The notes beneath the pieces were generated by a model that saw nothing but the letters and a program-made list of their open reading frames with translations, ran no database searches and was not told the origin of the DNA. This document shows, one piece after another, positions 8,301-16,155 of a stretch of 22,355 nt of DNA. The position numbers and the translations under genes were made by a program. Source of the DNA: a virus; the IMG/VR virus record IMGVR_UViG_3300035179_000067, positions 1 through 22,355 of that record, one strand, 5' to 3'. Position 1 is the stretch's first letter, and every line of letters begins with the position of its first letter.

Positions 8301-9749
8301 ATGCCACAAGGAAACAGAGGACACATAGGAATCAAAAAAGAATTAATTTGGGGACAGAAGGAAGCAGGGGATAATGATTTTTACTTACCGTTTGTTAGTG
8401 AAACCTTAATTGCAAATATCGAAGATGTTTTATCTGCTGCCCAAAGGGGAATACTTGACGAGCCAATATCATATCAAGGAGAAAGGGCTTTCGCTGGTAA
8501 TGTTATTGTGGAAATACATCCTGCAAGTTTAGGACACCTATTAAGAAGTGCAATTAATGAACCAGCAGCGGCTACCCCGGCAGGTACAGCAGAAACCGAG
8601 ATAGAGGATTGTGAGGATAAATGGGACGAGTCAGTAGACGGTGGAGTAATATCTGAGGTAGATGCAAGCGATTATAAAAAAGGAACTAAATCGGTAAAAT
8701 TGCGAGTTACTTCTGGAGTAACAGCGGGGACTATTTTAGCCACCGAAGCAATTGCTTCTCATAATATGACCGCTTCAACCCATATAAAATTATGGATCAA
8801 ATGCTCGGTTGAAACTGCCTTAGGAGGTTTACAGTTCTTGCTCGATGATACACCTAATTGTGCCACACCGCTTGAAAATTTAAATATCCCGGCTTTAACC
8901 GCTGGAGTATGGAAAGAGGTAACTTTAACCATTGCTACCCCAGCAGGATTGACCGCTGTAATCAGTATGGGCTTAAAATATGTAACCGATTTAGGGGAAT
9001 GTGTTATTAATCTTGATGTTATCCGGAAGATAACCATTACCGGAGCCACCAATACTAAACAGCATATCTTTATTCCTAGACAGGCTACCGATTTTCATGT
9101 AGATTGTCCAATTAATCCCTATACCTTAGAGGTTTACCGGGATCAAGGGGATGCCTTCCAGTTTTTAGGGGCAATAGTTAATACCTTAGCTTTAAATTTC
9201 TCTACTACTGATAAAATCTTAAAGGCTACTAATGGAATCATTGCTAAGAATCTAGGCGATACACCAAAGACCGGTTTATCACTTGAAACTACCAAACCTT
9301 TTACCTGGGAACAGGCAGTTATTAAAATAGGTGGAACAGCAGAAGGAAATATTAATAATGATCTGGAAAGTTTCGGGATAAATTATGATAATAAATGTGT
9401 AGGAAAATATGCCCTGAATAATACCACTATACTCAGGAAGATTGTTCGGAGTGGCTTTAGGACTATTCCAGTCAATTTCACCATCGATTTTGTAGATCGG
9501 ACTGAATACAATAAATTTATAAATGGAATTGAGCAGTCCTTCCAGGTTAAATTTGTAGGGGCGGAATGTGAAACCGGATATTATTATACCCTGCAAATCG
9601 ATATACCTAAACTTAGATACCTGACCTATCCAATTAATATGGGTGGACCAGGACCGATAGTTTGTGGAGTTACCGGCAAAGCCAAATACGATGCAAGTTT
9701 AGGATATCCTTATAAAATTACCCTGATTAATCTTGAACCAGAGTATTAA
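8301..9749 (+). CDS. Major tail tube protein with an inserted jelly-roll (CBM-like) domain
   Basis: 482 residues, longer than the usual 200-350 of tube proteins. The tube fold is split: residues 1-~95 (RGHIGIKKELIWG, then SYQGERAFAGNVIVEIHP) and ~253-482 (FIPRQATDFHVDCPINPYTL ... GAIVNTLALNFS). Residues ~99-244 look like a carbohydrate-binding jelly-roll: EDCEDKWDES, GTKSVKLRV, HIKLWIKCS, LQFLLDD, GVWKEVTLTI and ECVINLDVIRKI. This order (damage-type start, strand pairs, W-x-x-V strand, final LD-I strand) is that of CBM-type modules. It would project from every tube ring. SD AAAGGAGCTGAT precedes the ATG. The tube call is by position and general pattern; the insert is by motif reading. Confidence 0.75.
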   Translation: MPQGNRGHIGIKKELIWGQKEAGDNDFYLPFVSETLIANIEDVLSAAQRGILDEPISYQGERAFAGNVIVEIHPASLGHLLRSAINEPAAATPAGTAETEIEDCEDKWDESVDGGVISEVDASDYKKGTKSVKLRVTSGVTAGTILATEAIASHNMTASTHIKLWIKCSVETALGGLQFLLDDTPNCATPLENLNIPALTAGVWKEVTLTIATPAGLTAVISMGLKYVTDLGECVINLDVIRKITITGATNTKQHIFIPRQATDFHVDCPINPYTLEVYRDQGDAFQFLGAIVNTLALNFSTTDKILKATNGIIAKNLGDTPKTGLSLETTKPFTWEQAVIKIGGTAEGNINNDLESFGINYDNKCVGKYALNNTTILRKIVRSGFRTIPVNFTIDFVDRTEYNKFINGIEQSFQVKFVGAECETGYYYTLQIDIPKLRYLTYPINMGGPGPIVCGVTGKAKYDASLGYPYKITLINLEPEY

Positions 9750-9784
9750 TATTAAAGTAATTTGGATCAGAGTGTTTCCTAGTT

Positions 9785-9809
9785 GGTTAAAGGGGTGGTT
9801 AAAAAGGGT
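9785..9809 (+). repeat. 12/13-nt tandem direct repeat
   Basis: GGTTAAAGGGGT (9785-9796) is followed at once by GGTTAAAAAGGGT (9797-9809). It sits at the start of the 300-nt gene-free gap after the tail tube gene, just before the cluster of ATTTnAGGGGTA motifs. Function unknown; could be part of the same protein-binding array. Confidence 0.5.
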
Positions 9810-9835
9810 ATATAAGTGTACCAAAAGAAATTTAG

Positions 9836-9912
9836 ACCCCCCTCAGAATACGAATTTGAGGGTATATTTTTAATTAAATTATAGAAAATGCCTTATATAT
9901 CATAACTTTTAG
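9836..9912 (-). repeat. Copy A of a 77-nt inverted repeat (partner 20401-20477)
   Basis: The reverse complement of this segment aligns without gaps to 20401-20477 with 61 of 77 identical positions. Conserved blocks are CTAAAAGTTAT, TATATAAG, TTTTCTATA, TTCGT and TGAGGGGGGT. Similarity continues patchily beyond (the ATCATACGTG and TTTAGGGGTA blocks). The segment is wholly non-coding in both places. Confidence 0.8.
9840..9870 (+). terminator. Probable terminator after the tail tube gene
   Basis: CCCTCA (9840-9845) pairs with TGAGGG (9857-9862), followed by TATATTTTTAATTAAATT. The stem extends by about two weaker pairs. The T-tract is interrupted, so it may be partial, which would reduce transcription between the highly expressed tube gene and the chaperone. 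It overlaps the 77-nt repeat. Confidence 0.5.
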
Positions 9913-10049
9913 CTTTTTTTAAGATTTTGAGGTTATAAAAGGTACATAAAATCATACGTGGTAAGATAAATTATCGTTATTTTGGGGATAAATTTTAAAG
10001 ATTTAGGGGTATTCTGAGCTAATTATCTAAAAGAAAGAAGGGGAGTATT

Positions 10050-10436
10050 ATGTCTAAAATTAAAGAAGTTAAAAAATCAAATATTATTGGTGGAGATAAA
10101 AGTTATAATCCAAATGTTACCGAAGAGGAAGTTTTTACTTCTCCAGTTAAAATAGGGAATAAAGAGTATATCATTAAACCTCTTTCTATGCTGGATATCA
10201 AGAAATTAAATATAGAAAAAAAGAAAGTAAAAAATGAAGATGAAATAACGGTTTATGATTATAGTTTCTATACCTTATTGCATGTAATTAAGAAGTTTAA
10301 TCCGGAAGCAAAAGATTTAACCGTAGATGATTTTGAAGATATGATTGATGTTGATGATTTTGAAAGAGTGCAAAAAGCGATCGTGCAAATATCTGGATTA
10401 AAAAAATATTTCAAGCCGGGGAATTCCAAAACATAA
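10050..10436 (+). CDS. Tail assembly chaperone, short form (gpG-like)
   Basis: 128 residues, acidic, with DYSFYTLLHVIKKFNPEA and a helical C-terminal part (VDDFEDMIDVDDFERVQKAIV). It lies between tail tube and tape measure, the invariable place of tail assembly chaperones that coat the tape measure during tail assembly. It has SD AAGGGGAG before ATG. Near its end is the heptamer A AAA AAA, from which a longer -1 frameshift product (10050-10594) can be made. Call by position, composition and frameshift architecture. Confidence 0.8.
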   Translation: MSKIKEVKKSNIIGGDKSYNPNVTEEEVFTSPVKIGNKEYIIKPLSMLDIKKLNIEKKKVKNEDEITVYDYSFYTLLHVIKKFNPEAKDLTVDDFEDMIDVDDFERVQKAIVQISGLKKYFKPGNSKT

Positions 10437-10594
10437 CAAAGGTATTATCCTTTGCCTATAATTATGGGTATAGAGACATTTTGGCAATTCCCCTAACTGA
10501 TTTAGACTGGATAATGAAAGATGCTCTTGAAGTCTATAAATTAAAAATGACTTTCTATAAAGCATTCTTGGCTTTTGTTGGTGTAAAGGAATAA
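10050..10594 (+). CDS. Tail assembly chaperone, -1 frameshift product (gpGT-like)
   Basis: At 10400-10406 the zero frame reads TTA AAA AAA, giving the slippery heptamer A AAA AAA. In the -1 frame the sequence stays open from there to TAA 10592-10594. It encodes about 62 further residues, including VLSFAYNYGYRDILAIP, LTDLDWIMKDALEVY and TFYKAFLAFVG, and gives a product of about 181 residues. No start codon or SD introduces this frame separately, so frameshifting is the simple explanation. A small hairpin, CAAAGG/CCTTTG (10437-10454), lies 30 nt downstream. This matches lambda gpG/gpGT, where the T extension binds the tube protein. Confidence 0.85.
10400..10406 (+). promoter_or_regulatory. Slippery heptamer A AAA AAA for -1 frameshifting
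   Basis: Seven A in the phase X XXY YYZ relative to the chaperone frame, 10-11 codons before its stop. A -1 slip joins the zero frame to an otherwise unannotated open frame ending at 10594. Confidence 0.8.
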
Positions 10595-10603
10595 CTTTTT
10601 ATA

Positions 10604-10632
10604 TGGAAAATAATGCTCGAAAATGGTATAAT
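10604..10632 (+). promoter_or_regulatory. Probable promoter of the HNH gene
   Basis: TATAAT (10627-10632) is preceded by TGG at 10624-10626, an extended -10. TGGAAA (10604-10609; 4 of 6 to TTGACA) lies 17 nt upstream. Predicted start is about 10639, 40 nt before the HNH ATG. A separate promoter fits an independently acquired selfish gene. Confidence 0.6.
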
Positions 10633-10678
10633 ATAAGCGTTAGGAGCATATTATATCATAGAGGGAATGGTAAAATAG

Positions 10679-11236
10679 ATGGGAACATTAATAAATTTAG
10701 TGGGACAAAAATTTAATAGATTAAATGTAATTAAGCGAGCTGATAAAGATAAATGGGGAAATGCAACGTGGTTATGCAAATGTGAGTGTGGAACAGAAAA
10801 AGTTATTGCTGGGAATGACTTAATAAATGGCAATACCAAGAGTTGCGGCTGTTTGAGAAATGAACGTGTGAGAGATGCAATAGGATTAAAGCCAGGACTT
10901 GCGAATATGCGAGCATTAATAAGTAGTTATAAAAAAGAGGCAAGAAGACGGGGACTAGAATATAAATTAACAGAAGAGCAATTTTCTGAATTAACCCAAA
11001 TGGATTGCCATTATTGTGGAGCAAAACCAAATGGGATATTTAATGATAAGGGTTGTAATGGAAAATATATTTATAATGGGATTGACCGAATTGATAACAA
11101 TAGAGGATATACAATAGATAATATAAATTCTTGCTGTAAGTGGTGCAATCAGGCAAAAAGTAATCGAACATTACAAGAATATAAAGATTGGATTAAAAGG
11201 TCTTATAATAAAAGGTTTGGTGATAATATTATTTAA
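10679..11236 (+). CDS. Free-standing HNH homing endonuclease
   Basis: 185 residues. The N-terminal domain has the common start LINLVGQKFNRLNVIKRA and a Cys-rich finger (WLCKCECG ... KSCGCL) used for DNA recognition. The C-terminal nuclease has CHYCGAKP, GIDRIDNNRGYTIDNI and CCKWCNQAKSN, a zinc-stabilised HNH variant. The gene sits between the frameshifted chaperone and the tape measure, both of which are intact, so it is not inside an intron. Its own promoter is at 10604. Such enzymes cut genomes that lack the insertion and spread by repair. The only SD candidates (GAGGGA, 10661-10666) are weaker than those of its neighbours. Confidence 0.92.
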   Translation: MGTLINLVGQKFNRLNVIKRADKDKWGNATWLCKCECGTEKVIAGNDLINGNTKSCGCLRNERVRDAIGLKPGLANMRALISSYKKEARRRGLEYKLTEEQFSELTQMDCHYCGAKPNGIFNDKGCNGKYIYNGIDRIDNNRGYTIDNINSCCKWCNQAKSNRTLQEYKDWIKRSYNKRFGDNII

Positions 11237-11250
11237 AGAGGTGAAAAATA

Positions 11251-13239
11251 ATAGCAGATCTGTGGGTGAACATTCTTGGAGATGCGAGTAAATTAAAAGG
11301 TGAACTTGATAAAGCCAGTGGCCATGTTAGTAATTTTTCTGAAAAGATAGGTTCTATCGGTAAAATTGCGACTATTGCCGGGGCTGCAATTACCGGGGCT
11401 TTTACTGCTATTGTGTATAAAACTGCTCAAGCTGGAGATCAATTTAATGATATGAGTTTAAGGACTGGGGTATCAGTAGAACATTTATCAACCCTTGCTT
11501 ATGCAGCTGAACTGTCAGGAACAAATATTGAAGGGTTAGAGGTAGGATTAAAATTTTTAACTAAAGGTATGGATGATGCCTCTAAGGGAACTGGAACAGC
11601 AAAAGATGCCTTTGAGGAATTAGGAATATCTGTTGTAGATGCAGAAGGTAACTTGAGACCCACCATTGATGTCTTAAAAGAAGCTGCTACCAAAATTGCT
11701 GAAATAGAAAATCCTGCTAAACAGGCAGCTTTGGCTATGGATTTATTTGGAGCAAGGAGTGGTACTCAGTTAATTCCTTTACTTAAAGAAGGTGGAGCAG
11801 GTATAGAGGAATTAATGGGAAAGGCTAAAGATTTAGGTATTGAAATATCTACCAAATCGGCACAGGCAGCTGATGAATTTAATGATAAAATGACCAGTTT
11901 AACTGGAAGTTTAGCTGGGGCAGGAAGGACTATTGGAGATGTTTTAATTCCAGCAATTATTCCCTTAATTGAAAAAGCTACCGAAATAGTCGGTAAAATT
12001 TCACTTTGGGCAGAAGAAAATCCCAGATTGATTGAGACTATTACAAAAGTTGGTGCGGTAGTAGGAGTTATAGGTGCAGTAGGCGGGCCTATTTTATTAG
12101 CCGTATCCGCATTTAGTAAAATATCAGGGGCTATATCCGCAATAGGAACTATTTCAACTGGACCAATAGGTTTATTACTGATAGCTGTCGGTGCGGCTTA
12201 TTGGGCTTGGAAAAATTGGGATAAGATAGTTGACTTTGTTCAAGATTGGTATAAAAAGATAATAGGATTTCTCACCGATCTTAAAGATATGGCAATACAA
12301 AAAGTTCAAGAGATGATAGATTGGATAATTCAAAAGTTTGAAGATTTAGCTAATCTACCTAAAAAGATGCTTGACTGGGGTAAAAATGCAGTTTCAGGAT
12401 TTGCTGATGGAATTAAAAATAGTACAAGTAAGGTGTTTGGTAATGTTGAAGATCTTGGGCAGGGGATTAAAGACCGTTTGGGTTTTTCGTCTCCACCTAG
12501 AATAGGACCGCTTTCTACTTCTGACCAATGGATGCCTGATATGATGGCTATGTTTGGAGATGGTATTACTAATAATATGGATTTAATATTGGAGCCTCTA
12601 AAATATACTGGCGAGAAGATGGAAGAAACTGTTAATAATACCACTTCTGCTATTGGTGATCTTATATCTGACTTAAAAACTGCTATGGAAAGCGGATTAA
12701 GTGATGCTTTTTATAATATCCTTTCTGGGACTAAAACCTTCGGGGAAGCCATGAAGGATCTTTGGAAAAGCACGATAAATGCCATTCTTCAACAGATAGC
12801 GAAACTTGCAGCCTCCTGGGTAGTTAAATTGATCTTTGGGGTCGTTGGATTTGAAACTGGCGGTATAGTTAAAGAATTTCAGTTTGGTGGAGAAGTGAAA
12901 AAGTTTCAATTTGGTGGAATGACAGATACAGTAATGGCGGCAGTAACTCCTGGTGAGTATATTTTGTCAAGGCCAATGACAGATTTTATTAAGAGATTTA
13001 AGATGATCCCCTCTAATTTAATTGATGCTATTGCTAAAGGTTTACCTACTCCGGTCCCCGCTTTTGCTGGTGGTGGACCAGTAGGGATTCCGAATATTAC
13101 TGCGCAGGGTTTTGGAGAAACCAAAATATATATCGATATTCATGATAATAGGATCTCTGACAACGTAGATATTAAGAGGTTGGCGGTAACCATAGGCGAT
13201 GAGGTATTAAGAAAAATAGAATTAAAAAGGAGACACTAA
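11251..13239 (+). CDS. Tail tape measure protein (ATA start proposed)
   Basis: About 662 residues; sets tail length and is threaded into the tube. Visible features: an N-terminal WVNILGDASKLKGELDKASG segment, hydrophobic segments (ITGAFTAIVYK; VGAVVGVIGAVGGPILLAVS; GPIGLLLIAVGAAYWAW), the LGFSSPPRIGPL motif, and a C-terminal FETGGIVKEFQFGG / VKKFQFGG repeat followed by VMAAVTPGEYILS. In-frame TGA at 11242 limits the start. SD AAAGAGGTG (11235-11243) is 7 nt from ATA 11251, giving M-ADLWVNILGD. The first ordinary start, GTG 11266, is 22 nt from the SD. At ~0.15 nm per residue the tail would be about 100 nm. Confidence 0.88.
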   Translation: MADLWVNILGDASKLKGELDKASGHVSNFSEKIGSIGKIATIAGAAITGAFTAIVYKTAQAGDQFNDMSLRTGVSVEHLSTLAYAAELSGTNIEGLEVGLKFLTKGMDDASKGTGTAKDAFEELGISVVDAEGNLRPTIDVLKEAATKIAEIENPAKQAALAMDLFGARSGTQLIPLLKEGGAGIEELMGKAKDLGIEISTKSAQAADEFNDKMTSLTGSLAGAGRTIGDVLIPAIIPLIEKATEIVGKISLWAEENPRLIETITKVGAVVGVIGAVGGPILLAVSAFSKISGAISAIGTISTGPIGLLLIAVGAAYWAWKNWDKIVDFVQDWYKKIIGFLTDLKDMAIQKVQEMIDWIIQKFEDLANLPKKMLDWGKNAVSGFADGIKNSTSKVFGNVEDLGQGIKDRLGFSSPPRIGPLSTSDQWMPDMMAMFGDGITNNMDLILEPLKYTGEKMEETVNNTTSAIGDLISDLKTAMESGLSDAFYNILSGTKTFGEAMKDLWKSTINAILQQIAKLAASWVVKLIFGVVGFETGGIVKEFQFGGEVKKFQFGGMTDTVMAAVTPGEYILSRPMTDFIKRFKMIPSNLIDAIAKGLPTPVPAFAGGGPVGIPNITAQGFGETKIYIDIHDNRISDNVDIKRLAVTIGDEVLRKIELKRRH

Positions 13240-13240
13240 A

Positions 13241-16051
13241 TTGGGTATAACAATTAAAATCGGTGGGGTAGATAAAACCGAATATGTGGATGCCCGGACC
13301 CTTAGCATAAGAGATGAGCTAACCAGTAAAGTTAATTCAGCTTCCTTTGATTTTATCTGTAATGATATAGCGGTTGCCCCCATTCCTGGAGAGGCAGTTT
13401 TAATCGAAGAAGGGGCTAATAAACTATTTTCAGGAAGGATCTTATCCAAAGAAGAAAGTTTTTTGCCCCCTAATCTCTTGAAATATCCGGTTGAATGTAT
13501 AGATCATACCCGGGATTTAGATAAAAAATTAGTATCTGAATCCTATAAAAACCAAAAAGCCGGGGACATTTATAAACATATAATCGATAATTATACTACT
13601 GGTTTTACTTATAATAATGTAAGTGATGGCCCCATTATAAGTGAAATAGCCTTCGATTATGTGCAAGTATCCGAAGTCCTAACCAAAATAACTGAAATTT
13701 GCGGTTATGAGTGGTACGTGGATTATGACCAGGATATCCATTTCTTTAGTAAAAATACTTACCCGGCCCCTTTTCAATTGGATGATAACCAAGCAAATTA
13801 TAAAGACTTAATAATTAATACTAATATCTCTCAATTAAGGAATAGGATATATGTAAAAAGTTCAGCATTAGAAGATACTTTTGGAGAAATTTTTATTTAT
13901 GATGGTGTGACTACGGAGTGGACTTGTAAATTTGCACCTATTAACCGGGGGCGTGAAAAATTACCAGACCCTGACCCTAAACCAGCGCGGGGGGTTTGGA
14001 GATGCGATTTTTCCCATGATGATATTTATTTGGCAGTACCTTATGAGAAGGTCATTGCGGCAAATAAGGGTATTTATATCTATAAAAGAGAAGGGGATTC
14101 GTTTAAAAGGTTAAACTTTCCTGACGTTACCCCTAATGATGATGGGCATGATGCTTCTTTCTCTCCTGATTCTACTTATTTGGCGGTAGTACACGCTGGC
14201 ACACCATACATGATGATTTATAAAAGAGTAGAAGATACCTTCACTAAATTAACTAATCCTGATATATTGCCTACCGGAACAGGCTGGGGCTGTGATTTTT
14301 CCCCTGATGGCGTTTATTTAGCAATAGCTCACAATGCTTCACCTTATATTACTATCTATAAAAGAAGTGAAGACACTCTTACTAAACTTGGCAATCCTGC
14401 CAATTTACCCACTGGAGATGGTTTTGGATGTAAATTTTCTCCTGATGGTGTTTATTTGGCGGTGGCTCATAATATTACCCCATTTATTACCATATATAAA
14501 CGTGATGGCGATACTTTTACCAAATTAGATAACCCTGCTACTTTACCTACTGGATGGGGATTTAATATAACTTGGACACCTGATTCTATTTATTTAGCGG
14601 TAGGTCATGAAGTATCACCTTTTATTACGGTATATAAACGAGCTTTAGACGTATTTACTAAAATAACTAATCCTGCTGAATTACCTACCGGGCCCAGTTA
14701 TGGCGTAGATTTTTCTCCTGATGGGATACAATTAGCAGTTGCTCATTCTACTACACCTTTTATAACTATCTATACTCGTACGGGCGATATTTTAGGTAAA
14801 CAAGTCGACCTTGCTTACTTGCCTAATGGTGACGGTCGTGGAGCCACATTCTCTCATAATGGTAAATATTTAGTAATAGGACATATGGCTGATCCCTATA
14901 TTATTATATATAAACAGTCTTCTCCTACCATAAAGGTGGATGGAGTAATTAAAACAATCGGTTGGGATGAGGTAGACAATCCACTTTATTATGATTTTAT
15001 GTTAAATGAGAAAACGAAAGTATTGTCCATTGGGGCGGCAGGTACTCAAATAATTGATATCGGGATTTTACTAATTAATCCAACAGCGGGTGGAAACCCA
15101 AACTTTACACATATAAATAAAGACAATCCAGCTAATGCAACCGGAAAAATTACACAAATAAGAATAGATGTAAAAGAAAATTTATCTAATTGTAAAGTTG
15201 CTACTTTCTATCGTCCTGACCCAGTAGGATTTCCTAATAATCTTTCTACCAGAGATGCGCAAACTATTGGGACTGTAATAGTGGGGTTACAAACCCTTGA
15301 AGTTGATTTAAATGTGGCAGAAGGGGATTATATAGGCATTCATTATACTGCTGGTAAAATTTGGGCAATGAATTCGGGATATGGTGGTCAATGGTATATT
15401 AATGAAGATAAAATACCCTGCACAAATCAAACTTTTACATTTGACGAAGGCGATGCAGCAAGTATTTATGGCACAGGAAGTATTGGGGAAGGAGAATTAA
15501 CTATAGGAAGTGAATTACTTGTTGGTTATACTACCTTCGGAGTACCCATTTGTTTTAAACGAGAAGATAAAAATTCCATAGACGCTATTAAGGCTATTGA
15601 AGGTGGGGACGGTATTATTGAATTTTGCTTGGTAGATAATAATATTGATAGTATAGCCTGGGCCAATGAAGCGGCTAAAGCAGACTTATTACAGAATGCT
15701 AATCCGATTATTCAAGGAACTTTTATAACTAACAGGAGCGATATCTGGAGCGGTCAGATAATAACACTTATTTCTACCAAAAGGAATATAAATCAGCAAT
15801 TTATAATCCAAAAGGTAGAATTGGTAAGGGTCGATGTGCTTACTGAATGGCCTACCATACCTTATAAACCTGCTATTGAGGCGGTAATAGGATATAAACC
15901 TACCAGTGAAGCAGAGAAGGGATATAGGGCTGCCGGGGATAGTGGCGGGATCATATATTATATTTTCAATGTCACTATTGCAAATAAGTTTAGAAAATTG
16001 GAGGATCTGTTTATCTATTTATTAAACCGGACTGATGAGAGCTTGAAGTAA
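13241..16051 (+). CDS. Tail hub / tip protein with an inserted seven-bladed beta-propeller and a second inserted domain
   Basis: 936 residues from a TTG start (AAAGGAG 8 nt upstream). Residues 1-~245 resemble the tail hub (gp27/Mu gp44-like) N-terminal part, with YPVECIDHTRDLDKK and VLTKITEICGYEWYVDYD. Residues ~248-563 are a seven-bladed WD40/YncE-like propeller with blade pattern FSPDGVYLAVAH ... PFITIYKRxxDTFTK. Residues ~595-747 are a second insert with LSTRD, DYIGIHY, IPCTN and IYGTG, homologous to the protein at 18165. The hub resumes at ~755 (NSIDAIKAIEGGDGIIEF) to ~865 (FIIQKVELVRVDVL). The inserts probably bind the host surface, making this both the tip plug and the receptor-binding protein. 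It directly follows the tape measure gene. Confidence 0.8.
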   Translation: MGITIKIGGVDKTEYVDARTLSIRDELTSKVNSASFDFICNDIAVAPIPGEAVLIEEGANKLFSGRILSKEESFLPPNLLKYPVECIDHTRDLDKKLVSESYKNQKAGDIYKHIIDNYTTGFTYNNVSDGPIISEIAFDYVQVSEVLTKITEICGYEWYVDYDQDIHFFSKNTYPAPFQLDDNQANYKDLIINTNISQLRNRIYVKSSALEDTFGEIFIYDGVTTEWTCKFAPINRGREKLPDPDPKPARGVWRCDFSHDDIYLAVPYEKVIAANKGIYIYKREGDSFKRLNFPDVTPNDDGHDASFSPDSTYLAVVHAGTPYMMIYKRVEDTFTKLTNPDILPTGTGWGCDFSPDGVYLAIAHNASPYITIYKRSEDTLTKLGNPANLPTGDGFGCKFSPDGVYLAVAHNITPFITIYKRDGDTFTKLDNPATLPTGWGFNITWTPDSIYLAVGHEVSPFITVYKRALDVFTKITNPAELPTGPSYGVDFSPDGIQLAVAHSTTPFITIYTRTGDILGKQVDLAYLPNGDGRGATFSHNGKYLVIGHMADPYIIIYKQSSPTIKVDGVIKTIGWDEVDNPLYYDFMLNEKTKVLSIGAAGTQIIDIGILLINPTAGGNPNFTHINKDNPANATGKITQIRIDVKENLSNCKVATFYRPDPVGFPNNLSTRDAQTIGTVIVGLQTLEVDLNVAEGDYIGIHYTAGKIWAMNSGYGGQWYINEDKIPCTNQTFTFDEGDAASIYGTGSIGEGELTIGSELLVGYTTFGVPICFKREDKNSIDAIKAIEGGDGIIEFCLVDNNIDSIAWANEAAKADLLQNANPIIQGTFITNRSDIWSGQIITLISTKRNINQQFIIQKVELVRVDVLTEWPTIPYKPAIEAVIGYKPTSEAEKGYRAAGDSGGIIYYIFNVTIANKFRKLEDLFIYLLNRTDESLK
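13984..14930 (+). repeat. Seven tandem beta-propeller blades, 138-nt period
   Basis: The Phe/Trp codon opening the FSPDG-type motif occurs at 14009, 14159, 14297, 14435, 14573, 14711 and 14849. The last six are exactly 138 nt (46 residues) apart; the first interval is 150 nt because blade 1 has four extra residues. Each blade ends in a (N/D)P-x-LPTG-like turn. Seven repeats is the number that closes a WD40-type ring. Confidence 0.9.
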
Positions 16052-16080
16052 TTGTAAAATATAAGAAAAAGATTTATAAT
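16052..16080 (+). promoter_or_regulatory. Probable promoter of the lipoprotein cassette
   Basis: TTGTAA (16052-16057), a 17-nt spacer, TATAAT (16075-16080). It begins on the base after the hub stop codon. Predicted start is about 16087, 70 nt before the first lipoprotein ATG. A copy of the iterated motif, ATTTTAGGGGGTAT (16137-16150), overlaps the SD of that gene. Confidence 0.65.
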
Positions 16081-16155
16081 ATTGATGGTAACTTCCCCTT
16101 ACTTATATCGTATTATATATTGGTAGTTTAAAGATAATTTTAGGGGGTATAAGCA

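Larger units (their letters stand above)
9836..10012. repeat. Cluster A of the iterated motif ATTTnAGGGGTA in the gap before the tail chaperone
   Basis: The 300-nt gap 9750-10049 has no gene. It holds five copies of a degenerate motif: 9836-9849 (minus strand, ATTCTGAGGGGGGT), 9854-9865 (ATTTGAGGGTAT), 9924-9936 (ATTTTGAGGTTAT), 9979-9990 (ATTTTGGGGATA) and 10001-10012 (ATTTAGGGGTAT). The same motif recurs in 20301-20519. Such asymmetric iterated sites suggest binding by a repressor or similar protein. The gap also contains ATCATACGTG (9951-9960), present in inverted form at 20490-20499. Confidence 0.6.

Noticed and set aside
10437-11250. A group I intron carrying the HNH gene
   Set aside because: The chaperone frameshift frame ends normally at 10594 and the tape measure begins after the HNH gene; no split gene needs joining.
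13984-14930. Regular 138-nt repeats could be taken for a repeat array such as CRISPR
   Set aside because: The repeats are in frame, diverged at the DNA level and encode beta-propeller blades; there are no short identical repeats with unique spacers.
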